Assembly (NCBI GenBank): GCA_025449115.1
Contig: JAHLKC010000102.1
Coordinates: forward strand, 45,001-109,000
DNA from: Chytridium lagenaria
Lineage: Eukaryota; Chytridiomycota; Chytridiomycetes; Chytridiales; Chytridiaceae
Direction: 5' to 3'
Length of the DNA: 64,000 bases
Shown: positions 52,776-64,000 of the stretch, one piece after another
Numbering within the stretch: the first letter of the stretch is position 1
Layout: each line of letters opens with the position of its first letter
Program-made: the position numbers and the translations under genes
The notes under the pieces: model-generated
The model's database searches: none
What the model was told of the DNA's origin: nothing
The model's input: only the letters and a program-made list of their open reading frames with translations

Positions 52776-53588
52776 TATTGTTTAATATAGTGTAGGAGGG
52801 TTTTGATCTAAGATTCCAATTCCCGATAACGGGGAGGGTCGTTTGACGATGGCGACGGGGGAAGTGATCATGGACGTCAGAGATGTTGTGGGGGTGGAGT
52901 TTGTCAATCTGTTTTGTGTTGATCTTTATGTGCTGCAGTTCTGAAAAACGCTCGAAAGGTGTTTCAGTATAGATAAAATGGATTAATCGTAAGTACTTTT
53001 AACCACAAAAAGAAACGTTAATTGAAAGCGTGAATTAGAAAAGGAGCATTAAAATCAAATTGTCGCAAAATTTCACGACGCCGATAACCAAAAATATTAT
53101 GCCAGAATATATCACGATATAACATAACGCGACGGCAGACAAAAAAAAAAGGTAACGGCAGACAAAAAAAGGACCTGCACATTATAGATAAACTACAAAA
53201 GAATTCCACCCACAATTTTTATTTCAACAACAACAAAGATCACTCAAAAAAATACCAAAAAAAAAAAAACAAGCAAAAAGAGGTACTCAAAAAAAAACAA
53301 ACTAAAAACAAGAGGTTTTTAAAACAACACAAAAACAACAAGGGCAGCTCAGAAAACCCACCCAAAAAAAAAAAGAAAGTAGGGGTTTATTCACAACTCC
53401 TCACCGATAAAAACAAAACCAAGGATGCAGACTTCAAAAAGACGTGTCGAGACGCTACAGAAAACAACAACAAAAAAAAACATAAAAAAAAAAGGGAGCT
53501 CAACCCAAGACTCCCTCACAAACACAAACACAAACACACACACACACACACTCTCTCTCACACAAACAAAACGACACCCCCCTCCACC
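52776..53588. repeat. A-rich intergenic stretch with a CA/CT microsatellite
   Basis: No gene is seen. From about 53130 rightward the + strand is extremely A-rich. A short AACACA/CACACA/CTCTCT microsatellite lies at about 53520-53565. This should be the 3' region of the leftward glycogen phosphorylase gene. Confidence 0.6.
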
Positions 53589-54307
53589 TCACTCCTGCGA
53601 AACAGGCTTAATATGCCAAATCTTCTCCGCATAATCACGAATAGACCTTTAAAAAAAAACAAAAAAACAGGTCAGCTTCACAGATAAACACGCCCCAAAA
53701 AAAACAACAATATATTCACCTGTCACTACTAAAACTTGCCCATACTAGCAGCCGCAAGAATCGATTTCTTGGCCCACTCTGATTTATCTTTAAACGCAAC
53801 ATCAATCTTCTCAAGAGTCTGAAGGTCTACAACACATACACACAAAAAAAAATAATCAATACACACTCTATCAAAAAAAAAAACAAAAAACCAAAAGAAC
53901 AAATAAAATACAAAGAACAGCAAAGAAGACCAAAATAAATTGTAGACACAATCACTCACAACTCGCAAAATCATGACTGATAATATAGAAATCATGTCCC
54001 GTCGTCAAAGTACTCATCAACGGTTCAAAAATATACGCATCTCCAAACTCTCCCTTCCTCACACTCTCAACAACAGCCGCAAGGGAGGGGTCAAGAATGC
54101 TACCACGGAACCTTTTAAAAAAACAGAACTCATTAGTCGTTTCATCATCAATAAACAACAAAAGGAAGCGCAAAAGAAAGGGCAGACAATACAACGAAGA
54201 AAAAACAAAAACACACGACTTTTTTAACTGAACAAAAAGAAAAAAAAAGGGAGAAGGAAGACTTGACACAAAAAAGAAAAGGGAGGAGGAAAAAGAATGA
54301 ACGACCA

Positions 54308-54340
<33 letters not shown>

Positions 54341-57300
54341 TAAGAAGCACAGGGGTACCTATTATTATGACGAATATCCTCAACCTCAGGTGTAAGAGCT
54401 CCAAACATCCAAATATTCTCATCACCCACTTCCTCAGCAATCTCAATATTGGCTAACAAAAAAAAAAAAGAGGTTAAACCAAAAAAAAACTCGCATCCAA
54501 AAAAAAAAAATCACACAAAAAAATCCCTTATTTTTACCTCCATCCACCGTCCCAATAATAAGACCACCGTTAAGCACAAACTTCATGTTGGACGTTCCAG
54601 AGGCTTCCGTACCCGCAGTCGAAATGTGCTATAAAGAAAACAAAATACAGTTAAAAAACCAAAACCTCCACATTCCACAACAAAGAAAAGAAAAAAGAAA
54701 AACCGCAACCCCTCCTCTTCCATCTTCACCTCCATCCCCGGAACGAACCCCAACCCTCCGTACGCACGCTCACCACCTCTATCTCCAAAACAAACCCCAA
54801 CCCCTTAAAATAACACCCCCAATCTTCATGCTCACCACCTCCATCCCCAGAACGAACCCCAACCCCCCCCCCCCCCTTAAAAAAGAACAACTCGTCCGTA
54901 CGCACGCTCACCACCTCTATCTCCACAACAAACCCCAACCCCCCTTAACAAAAATAACATCCCCAATCTTCACGCTCACCGCCTTCCTTCCGGAAACGAA
55001 TCCCCATATAAAATATAAAAACAATCGACCCCCCTCCCCACGCTCACCGCCTTCCTCCCCAAAACAAACTCCAACCCCCTTAACAAAGAAAACCAACCCC
55101 TCCCCCATCTTCACGCTCACCACCACCCCCCTTCCCCCACAACACCCCCCCCAAAAAAAACTCCCCAAAACCAAAAAAACCCACCTGCGAAATATCCGAC
55201 GCCGGAATAATAATCTCCGCCACAGACACATTATAATTCGGAATAAAAATCAACTTCAACTTTTCATTCGTCTCCTCATCCCCATTCACTCGTTCAGCCA
55301 CATTGTTAATCAACTTGATAATCAACTTGGCAATGTAATACCCCGGCGCAGACTTGCCAGAAAAGATCACCACCTTGGGCGTTTGCGTCAATCGTTCACT
55401 CGCGCTCATGCTCTTCAGTTGCTGGTATCGGTGAATCACTCCGAGAATATTCATAAATTGACGCTTGTATTCGTGGAAACGCTTGCACTGTGGGGGAAAG
55501 GGCGCAGCAAAATTAATAAACGTAATGGACATAATAACGAATAAACGTGAACAAAAACACCCCCTTCACAACCCTTCCCCAGAAAACCCCAACACCAACC
55601 CTATTCAAAAAAAAAAAAAAACAAACCGCGAATACCGTTACCAATAAACCCCCTCCACAACCCCCTTACAACCCCCAACACCAACCCTCTTCCGAAAAAA
55701 ACAAAAAAACGCAAATACCAATCCCAGAAAACCCCTTCCCAACCCCCTCCCAACCCCCTCCCAACCAACTCAAAGAAAAAACAAAGAAAAAAACCAACCC
55801 ACCTGAATATCAAACAACGCATCCGGCGACACCGCAATCTTACACGTCGCCTTAATATACTCAGCAAGCCGCACCTTATTCAACCTCTTGATATTCATCC
55901 ACTGAACCTGAAAATGCTTATCCTCCGCATACTTTTTAATATCCGCAATAAGGTCAAGATGCTAAACCACACATCAGCACACACACCGAAGAAAAAAAAA
56001 AGAGCACGTACCTTGACCCAATCCTCGCTCCCAAGCTTGTCGGTAATAAGCTCCCCAAGACCAGGGTTGGCTTGGTTAAGCCATCTGTGAAAAAGAGTGA
56101 GCACGGAAACATGGACAAGGTGGACACAAACCTCCTGGGAGTGATACCGTTGGTAACGTTGGTGAACCGCTCAGCTCCGAAAAAGTCAACAAAGTCAGGG
56201 AAGATCTGAATGTTAAAAGTCACTCAAGGAAAGCTACAAATATGGTATAAAAACAAAGTGGACATACCTCCGATTTGACTAGCGCCGAGTGAAGAGCTAA
56301 CGGATATAAAATAAAGTGTGTGTTGGACCCCAGACTTCAATATAGAATACAAAATCAACTCACCAGCAACACCATTGACGGTATGCGAACCAACACATGC
56401 CAAGAACGCCATCCTCACGTGCTGCGGGTGTCCCTCCTCAATAATAGACATCCTCCTCAACCTATGAGAAAAAGAAGGAAAAAAAAAAAATGGGCACGTC
56501 AGATCATTAACACGAGAAAAGAAGACAATGAAAAAAAAGAAAACAAAAAAAAAAAAAACCACGACACGTCAGATTATCGACACGCGAAAAAAAAGAGAGC
56601 ACAAAAAAAACCCCCCAAAACCAGCACACACGAAAAAAAAGAGGAAAAAAAAAAAAAGGACAACCAAAAAAAAAACAACCAAAAAAAACTCACTTTTCAC
56701 GATCCCCCGGAAACCTGGCCTCAACCTTCTGCAAGAAAAAACAAGTTGATATCAAAAATAATCATCATCACCCTCGGCAACAAATCCTGAATAAGCGGGA
56801 CAGCCATCGTTCAAGAGCCCTTACAAAAAAAAAAAAAAAAAAAAACAAACGCCATCAGCAAAACAAAAAAAAGGGCAGTGTGAACAAAAAAACCCCCATA
56901 AACAAGACTCCTAAATGACTCACTCAGGAAGCACAGTATGGTTCGTAAACGAATAAGTCTTGGTAACATATCCCAAGCGTCATCCCACGAAAGCCCCTCC
57001 TCATCAATAAGCATCCGTTGAAGCTCCACAACACCAAGCGTAGGGTGAGTGTCATTCAACTGGATCGAAACATGATTAGGAAACTCGCTCCAAGGCACAT
57101 TCGACTTTTTGAATCGTCGAATAATATCTTGAAGCGTGGCGCTGACAAAGAAATACTGTTGCTTGAGACGAAGAATCTTGCCAACCATGTGGTTGTCGTT
57201 GGGTACTGTTTTTAATCATTGTTAGAACGGCACTCGCCCATCCATCCATCCATCCATCCAAAAACGAAACAAAACAAAACCAACCCCTCAACAACACAAT

Positions 57301-59098
57301 ACATACCAAAACAGACGTAATATTCTCCGCACTTTCTGCTCCTCCACACTCTTATCATACTGCCCCTCATTAAAACTCGCAAAATCAAACTCCTTCTTAG
57401 CTTGGAGCTCCAAAGTCGAATATTAATGCAATTCTTGGTATTGTATCCAGAATAGGGTAATCATACGCAACTGCAATAATCTTCTCTCCACCCTCCCAAA
57501 TGTACTTTTCTTCTCCAAGCTCAGTAATGGTCTTGGTCACGTACCCTCGAAGCGAATGTCATACGTCACATCAAGACGCTGGATTTCCCAGGGGTTGCCA
57601 AAGTTGAGCCAGTAGTCGGGAACTCGGTTTGGTAGCCGTCAATGATGCGTTGTTGAAAGATACCGTAGTTGTAGCGGATACCATAACCCCAAGCCTAATC
57701 AAGTAGAGAGTATCAAAGGTGAGTTAGTTATTCGATAAAGATGGATGGAATGAAAGGTATGGAAATAAACAAAAAGTATTATCAATGTCTTTAAATTCCA
57801 CAAGGAAATATTAACACCTAAACTCCACCGGGGTTTGCCCAACATGACACTGCAATTACTTACCGGATAATCCAAGGTAGCCATGGAATCCATAAAACAA
57901 GCCGCCAACCTACCCAAACCACCATTGCCCAAAGCTGCATCCAACTCCTCCTCCACAAGATCCTCCAACCTGAATCCAACCTGTCAAGGCCTCCTTGTAA
58001 TGTCCTTGACAACCATATTCAAAATAGCATTGTCCATGGTCCTGCCAAGAAGGAACTCGAGGGAGAGGTAGTAGACACGTTTGGGGGATTTACGGGTGTG
58101 ATATTGTTGAGTCGCGTTCCATTTGTCAAGGAGGCGGTCGCGGACACTATTAAGAAAGAGGTTTAGTTAAAGTGAAAAAAGAAGAAAGAGAGTGTTTTTT
58201 TTTACCTGTAAGCTGTAGCGTGGTAGGCAGCAAAGTTATCCATGTTAAAGGAAGAACGCGCAAGTGTCTTTGTAGCGTGACGACAGAATGACTTTAAGAT
58301 GGCATCCTCATCTGCTCAAAACACGGTTAGGTTTAGGAATGTCACACAAGGTTGAGTTTGTGGGTGGGGCGGCGGATAAGAAATTCAGTGGTTTGAAAAA
58401 GGGGTGACGCATCATTAGTCCCTTCCCCCCTTCAACTCTTTGGTAACGTGTAAGAGGAACCTTTGGAATGAGCGCACATGGGAATGTGGACTGGAACAAG
58501 AAGAGGCATGGAAATGAATGGTATCGGTATGGGAGGAGGGTGGAGTGGAATGGGGTGAGGAAACAGAGAGAGGAAACAGAGAAAGGGAGGCATCGACATT
58601 GAAGATGTAATGCATGCATGCAAAGGCGGTAGGTATCCTTTGTCTGCGACCATGCATGAATGAATGAATAAAATTGATGGCGGATGTTCCCATGTTTTTA
58701 CAAAAGAGACATGTTTTGAGGGTACCCACGACGTGGGCACCCTGCATCCGCGGAAAACCCGTGTGTCTCAAATCGCCAGGTCATGTCCACTAGTCTCCTA
58801 CCCACACGGATGATAGCACACTCCAAAGTCACAAAAAGCATCGCGAAGCGCTGCATGCGCCTTCTCTGCGACTCTTCTGGTCAAAGCATTTACAACAAAA
58901 ACTCACCATTCTCCTCCTGCTGGGTGTTTCATTCCAGACCCTAAGAGCCTTATCCGAAGGAGCCCAGAGGGGTTCGTCTGACCAGAAGGAAGTCCGGTTG
59001 AAGGACCGGTAGCACTGCGAGAGCGACCGGGTCCGGTGGGGATGACGATGCGGACACGCGCCGAGCTGGGGTGGTGGGGTGTAGTTGTCGGTAGTCAT
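53589..59098 (-). CDS. GPH1: Glycogen phosphorylase
   Basis: This is the PLP enzyme that releases glucose-1-phosphate from glycogen. The start at 59098 gives [16 protein letters not shown], followed by a long intron (about 58310-58920). Conserved exons then follow in order: [40 protein letters not shown] (about 58050-58110), [20 protein letters not shown] (about 57880-57960), [20 protein letters not shown] (about 57000-57075), [17 protein letters not shown] (about 56375-56425), [40 protein letters not shown] (about 55420-55485) and the PLP motif [20 protein letters not shown] with the Lys codon at 54581-54583. The end reads [10 protein letters not shown] at 53589. At least a dozen introns interrupt it, several stuffed with homopolymers or minisatellite DNA. 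Catalytic residues are intact where the frame is continuous. The N-terminal phosphorylation-site region is unclear because frames slip there. Confidence 0.93.
54655..55175. repeat. Intronic minisatellite in the glycogen phosphorylase gene
   Basis: The intron holds six degenerate copies of a unit whose core reads ACGCTCACCACCTCTATCTC on the + strand. Cores begin at 54766, 54828, 54904, 54972, 55040 and 55113, so the period is 62-76 bases. Between cores are CCCCAACCCC runs, including a C run of about 14 bases near 54863. On the sense strand of the gene the tract is G-rich. A rightward open frame through it is a by-product of the repeat. Confidence 0.75.
56460..56720. repeat. A-rich low-complexity intron
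   Basis: On the + strand this is A-rich sequence with AAAAAGAGG, AAAACC and CACGACACGTCAGAT units repeated loosely (GCACGTCAGATCATTAACAC and GACACGTCAGATTATCGACA near 56495 and 56563). It lies between exons of glycogen phosphorylase, so the sense strand is T-rich. Confidence 0.55.
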
Positions 59099-60772
59099 TG
59101 CTCAAGGAAAACAGTGGTTTCTTCTCAAGGTAGGTAGCAAAGTGGAATGAGGAAAGAAAAAGAGGAACTAGAAAGTTGAGGTAGTTTTTGATGGATGGAT
59201 GGATAGAATGTAATGAATTGGATGGTGGATGGATGGATTGGATGGGGAGCGGGCAAGTGTTGAGCAAAAATAATAATTTTTTTGCTTGGTCAGTGTCGAT
59301 GATCGATGCAAAAAGGTTGTACTCGTCTTTTCGTGAGGGTTTTGTGTTTGTTGTGTTTGTGTTTTTTCTCGATCTGCAGGAATCCCTCGCGCTCTCTCTC
59401 TCTCTCTCTCTTCCGGATTTGAGGCTTTGCTTGATGTTCTTGTCAAGTGAGAGTAAAAAGTTGAAAAAAAAAGCTTTTTGCAGGAGGGGAGGAGTGATGG
59501 ATACCTACAAGGATGCTGGATGGTTTGAAATAAAGTGAATTGAATTGAATTGTATGAATTGAAATAGAATGGAATAGGAATGGAATAGGAATGATAGGAA
59601 TGGGAATGAGGGAATGGATCTCTTTATACGTAAAGAACAGAAACAGAATACACACACACGCACACACACACAGCAGAGAGTATGTATACAGGTGGGAAAT
59701 ATAAGAAAGAGTTGTTGTGATGAAATAAAGAAGAAGAAGAAATGTTTCTGGATGAGAACAAAAGTATAAAGTACATATGTACTATATAAGTATTATAAGT
59801 AAATAAAATAAATAAATAAATATTGAACTGGTCATCATCCATCAATCATCACATCATCATCATCATCAATTCATCATTTTATTAATTTATTATTATTAAT
59901 CGATTTGAATATTTATCAACTGAATATAATAAATACCAAATTAGGTAATACATCATACATTCATTTTAATAAATAATAATAATAATATTTATTAAATATT
60001 AAAGTAAAAGACCCCTCTCAAAGTGATATAAATAATACAAATATTTATGCACAGAGACGATAAGAAAGTATTTATGATGATGACGTTATATACATATATA
60101 TAGGTACATATGTACCTGATAAATGAATATAATGTATTTTAGAACGTGGCTCATCCCTGTCCTCTAATAAATAAACAAATAAATAAATAAATAAATAAAT
60201 ACTTGTTCTTAATATTAATAAATACTACTAGTTATTATTCACAACCTCATACACCTTATCACACATCTTCATATTTATTTACATCCTTATCACACACACA
60301 CCACCACACACTTTCTTATCACACTCTGCACACTACTGCACCATGTATTTATTATATATTAAGTATCATTAATATTCAGAACAATCATACAGACTCTTAC
60401 TGCTCACACTATCATATTCACATCCACTACTGCCAACATCACATGTACATGCGCAACTTGCTATTTATATCACCTTATTGATCTGACATAACTCTTCCTC
60501 CAAACGACATCCTTACCATTCCTCTAAAAAACAAGACAGTTCCTACTGAAAAAAAAGGACCAAACTATTAATCTGATACCTCCCTCAGCGCCTTCCTCTG
60601 CTTCTTTGGCTGATAAAACCCACGGGGTACCCAGGTGTTTATTAGGCGTATATCCGCAAAGAAAATGTGTCGTGTCCATGCATTCAAGTACAAGTGATTG
60701 ACTGGTCTGACAATTCCATTTCCAAAAAAAAAAAAAAAAAAAGAGAGGCCTTTGAACGTATAAACTCAACGA
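59099..60772. repeat. Divergent intergenic region with many simple repeats
   Basis: This stretch of 1.7 kb lies between the divergent glycogen phosphorylase and UTP13 genes. It contains GGATGGAT units (59188-59240), a CT run (about 59391-59412), GGAATAGGAATGG units (59560-59610), CA runs (59650-59675), AAATAAATA tracts (59800-59822 and 60175-60202) and a long AT-rich block (59870-60240). No gene was recognised. Confidence 0.6.
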
Positions 60773-63700
60773 ATGCCTTCCCTCTCAGCAGCGGGTAACG
60801 ATCATGCATCAAGACTAAGTCAAAGTAAGGACATGGCGTTTTTCAGAACTGTATCTTGCCATCTTTCCAATACGGTCTTGCTTTCAAAACATTGTCGTTT
60901 TTACTAGTAATGTGCCTTGTCTAACCCAATGCCCCTTCTCACCAGCTTTGAGTTGCAAGAACCATTCAACCCATCTATTTGGGCGGTCATGCACAAACAA
61001 CACCCGATGAGCGATACTAGTCTCTTCTTTAGGTGAAGAGATTCACATCTTGGATTTAGAGACCGGCCTATCCCACATGACACTGAAACCGGTAATGACC
61101 CTCTTTCATCCCATCCCATCCCATCCCACTAAATAACCACCCCAAGGACGCCGGAGACGTTACCTGCTTTGCCATCAAACCCAACGGCAAGCACATTGTC
61201 GTTGCCCACCCGTTCCCTCTCCTAAAAAACATTTGACCTTGAAACCGGCACACTGGTTCGATCTTGGAAGGTGCGCAAAAAAAAACAAAACATTGAGAGG
61301 CTTGACTTGACAATGACAACACTCTTTTTCTTCAGCTCATGAAGCACCCGTTCTGACCATGGCGTTTGACTCCACATCCACTCTTGTTGCAACGGGTTCT
61401 GCAGACAGTACAGTAAAAGTTGGGACGTGATCATGGCCATGCGACACATAATTTCCGTGGCCACGCTGGCGTGGTGTCGGCTGTCACGTTTTCATCATCA
61501 CTACGTAAGAAGACGAAAAAGAGGATATTGCTGGCATCTGCGAGTGAGGATTGTAAAATCAACGTATGGGATCTTATGACGAAAACGTAGGGCGAAATTC
61601 CCTCTTTTTTTATACATTGTTTTTCGCCGCAATGATACTGATCGGGTTCATAGACTTGTGGCAACGTTGGAGTCGCATATCAGTGTTGTGAGGAGTTTGG
61701 AGTTTTTTGCGGATGGGGAAGGCTTGTGAGTGGTGGAAGGGATAAGGTTATGAATGTGTGGAATTTGGAAGACTTGACAGGGGAAATTACCATTCCAACT
61801 TATGAGGTTTGGGATTTAAATGGATATCGCCCATATTAACGGTTTTTTTTTTTGTTGTTGTTGTTTTGTTTCTTTTTTGGTTTTTTGATAGTCGATTGAG
61901 GTCTTTTGTGCTTGAGCGATCTGTTTTTGGAGATTCGCCTGCTCTTCCAAGTTTAAAGGACCCCTTGTGTGTACTGGTGGTGAAAGTGGTAAAGCCTTTT
62001 CCATTCATTTCCGTTGTCATCGCTACCGTTTCCACAGAATGAACACTCACATCTCTCCCACGCCGTGTTTTCCAGGTTCCCTCAAGTCTGGGAACATCAC
62101 CTCTGGCCAATGCGTTTCACCCGTGATCCACCGTCCAGCAGCAAAAGCGAAATCTTTAGCATAGCGTAAGTGGGGTTTTCCCGCTGTGAATCTAACCCGA
62201 TTTCTATAGACTCTTGAAGGTTAAGAAGCAAGCCATGGTGGTCACGTCTGATCAGAATTTTTTGTTTTATGATGTTGAAGATGATTTTCGGCTTGCGAGT
62301 CAGGTTATTGGGTATAATGAGGAGGTGATTGATTTGGTGTTTTTGAATCCGGAGGAGTCGCAGTTGGCGGTTGCGACGAATAGTGAGCAGGTATATATAT
62401 ATATATATTTTTAATTTTTATTTCTTTTTTTATTGTTTTTATATTATTTTATTGTTATTTGTTGTTTTCATTTGTTATTTGTTGTTTTATTTGTTTTATT
62501 ATTTTTATTCTTCTTATTGCTCTTTACTGTTTATATTGTTTTTTGTTCTTTTTTCTTTTTTCTTTTATTCGTTTTTTTATTTCTTTATTTTTTCTGGCAA
62601 AATGGCTAACGAAGGGTGGCGTTTTACATTTTTTCGTTAGATTCGTGTATATAATCTCGGGACTCGGATACCCAGATTCTGCACGGCCACGACTCAACCG
62701 TGGTATGTTTAGATCGATCCAAAGATGGGCGATTTTTGATATCGGGGTCCAAAGACAAAAAAGCGATATTGTGGCGGTATTTCGATGACACGCAAAAGTA
62801 GGTGTAGTGGTTTTTTATTGGTGTGCTTATGGTGTGAAAAAGGTTTTATAAGGTTGGAGTGTGTGCTGGACATGCGGAAGCGGTTGGGGCTGTGGCGTTT
62901 TCGAGGAAGGGGGTGGGTTTGTGGTGACGGGGAGTGAGGATAGGACGATTAAGTTTTGGGAGGTGCCGCGGTTTGGTGAGAGTTTGGATTTTTTTTTGTT
63001 GATTTTTTTTTTTTGTTTTTGTTTTTTTTGTTTTGTGTTTTGTGGCTGTTTTTTGTTTGTTTTTTTGTTTTTTTGTTTTGTTTTTTGTTTTTTTGTTTTT
63101 TTGTTTTTTTTTTTGTTTTGTGTGTTTCTGTACTTTTTTTGCTTTTTTTTCTTTGTCAAGATTGAAACATGGCTGACTTTTTTTTTTTTCTTTTTTGGGG
63201 TGATCAGAGGAGTTTGATGAGGAGAACCCTGAATCGTTCAAAGAGGTGAAATTAAAAACAAAAGTTTACGTTTCAGGCGCATGAGAAGGATATCAATTCT
63301 ATTGCTGTTTCGCCGAATGACAAGCTTTTTGCGACGGGGTCTCAGGATAAGATGGCAAAGGTTTGTGGGGTTGCTGTTTTATGTGTTTTTTTGGAGACTT
63401 TGTTGTATTTTTTTTTTTTGGGGGGGGGAATGGGTTTTTGGGTGTTTTGGTTTTTTAACGGTGTTGAAAAGATTTGGTCGACTGTGGATGGATCCCTTGT
63501 TGGTGAATTTCGCGGTCACCGACGTGGTGTATGGTGTGTAGCGTTCTCGACGGTCGACCAAGTCTTGGCCTCCGCATCCGCCGACAAAACCATCAAACTC
63601 TGGTCCCTCGCTGATTACAGTTGTCTCAAGGTACCCCAACCCCCCCCCCCTCCCCCCCTCACTAACATATCGACAGACGTTTGAAGGACACCTCAACTCT

Positions 63701-64000
63701 GTATTAAAAGTCTCCTTTGTATCACTCGGGATGCAACTCTTGTCTACCGGGTCTGATGGGCTTTTAAAGCTTTGGAATATCCGGACTTCAGAGTGTGTGA
63801 ATACGTTTGATCAGCATGAGGATAAGGTTTGGGCGCTTGCTGTTATGGATGGGGAGGGTGTTGTGGTGTCTGGAGGTGGGGATGCGAGGATTACGGTTTG
63901 GAGGGATTGTACGGTTGAGGATGAGGAGAAGATGAGTAGGGAGATGGAGGAGCGGGTGTCAAAGTAATGGATTTTATACCGTTGTCTTTTGCTTTTTTTT
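60773..64000 (+). CDS. UTP13: UTP13/TBL3-like WD40 protein, 3' end beyond the window
   Basis: Utp13 is a tandem beta-propeller protein of the UTP-B subcomplex of the SSU processome. The most diagnostic exons are AHEKDINSIAVSPNDKLFAT (63278-63355), GEFRGHRRGVWCVAFSTVDQ (63500-63560), LASASADKTIKLWSLADYSC (63565-63630), FEGHLNSVLKVSFVSLGMQL (63680-63740) and QHEDKVWALAVMDGEG. Earlier blades are EEIHILDLETGL (61035-61070), DSTSTLVATGSADSTVKVWD (61370-61430), LASASEDCKINVWDLMTK, GLVSGGRDKVMNVWNLEDL and ISGSKDKKAILWRYFDD. These are the TBL3 blades in order. The start is uncertain; 60773 (MPSLSAAGND) is the first reasonable Met. The last visible codon context at 63965 (AAAGTAATG) can be a stop or a splice donor. 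Since the C-terminal Utp13 helical domain is absent, a donor is likely. Frame slips near 61425, 61440 and 62690. Confidence 0.85.
62400..62640 (+). repeat. T-rich low-complexity intron in UTP13
   Basis: This is an intron between NSEQ and IRVYNLG that is almost entirely T with scattered A and G, beginning with a TATATATA run at 62392. It represents homopolymer-type expansion on the sense strand. Confidence 0.6.
62985..63200 (+). repeat. T/G low-complexity intron in UTP13
   Basis: This is an intron made of TTTTTGTTTTT units with almost no C or A. It lies between the EDRTIKFWEVPRF exon and the EEFDEENPESFKE exon. It is strongly strand-asymmetric, like other introns in this window. Confidence 0.65.

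Noticed and set aside
54585..55544. 319-codon rightward open frame rich in Pro, Thr, Lys and Asn
   Set aside because: It runs antisense across exons of glycogen phosphorylase and its minisatellite intron; the composition is a product of the C- and A-rich repeat and the exons are clear on the other strand.
59800..60210. AAATAAATA tracts as a replication origin
   Set aside because: AT-rich simple repeats alone are not evidence for an origin in this kind of genome.

Overview
This is a nuclear segment of a eukaryotic genome, most likely an early-diverging fungus (a chytrid-like or related zoosporic lineage is my best guess). The reasons are numerous short GT-AG introns, long A/T homopolymers, and a gene set that mixes fungal-type proteins (Ysc84/Lsb3 SH3 protein, HTD2-like mitochondrial dehydratase, MYND/MSS51-like protein, cellular RNA-dependent RNA polymerase) with general housekeeping genes. 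I saw no bacterial operons, CRISPR arrays, phage genes or tRNA genes.

Layout: UTP5/WDR43 (861-3577, -); a seven-span membrane protein of unknown function (4500-6668, -); an NmrA/epimerase-type SDR (7666-9123, -); an HTD2-like 3-hydroxyacyl-thioester dehydratase (about 9879-11097, +); a LITAF-like protein with a PPxY motif (11680-12540, +); a LanC-like protein (13107-15102, -), head to head with a MYND/MSS51-like protein (15385-17621, +); a Ysc84/SH3YL1 homologue (18440-20335, -); a very large disordered protein with PPQGY-type repeats and a Cys-rich tail (20995-25989, -); a cellular RdRP that reads on into a DEAH-box helicase (26566-32731, -); GCN1 (33118-42295, -); trifunctional C1-tetrahydrofolate synthase (43896-47366, +); an aldehyde dehydrogenase (47685-49659, +); an F-box/ankyrin protein (50176-51606, +); a coiled-coil protein (51641-52775, -); glycogen phosphorylase (53589-59098, -); and UTP13/TBL3 (60773 to the right edge, +, incomplete).

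The genes do not form one pathway. UTP5 and UTP13 both belong to the SSU processome. GCN1 is the amino-acid-starvation sensor arm of translation control. C1-THF synthase and glycogen phosphorylase are central metabolism. The most interesting locus is the RdRP followed, with no visible intergenic gap, by a coiled coil and a complete DEAH/RHA-type helicase. This looks like a single RNA-silencing polypeptide with the helicase at the C-terminus.

A caution for every gene model: almost all the conserved genes change reading frame by one base at several places, including in near-invariant enzymes. Residual insertion/deletion errors in a long-read assembly are the simplest explanation, so the spans given are gene spans including introns, and protein sequences read directly from this window are broken in places.
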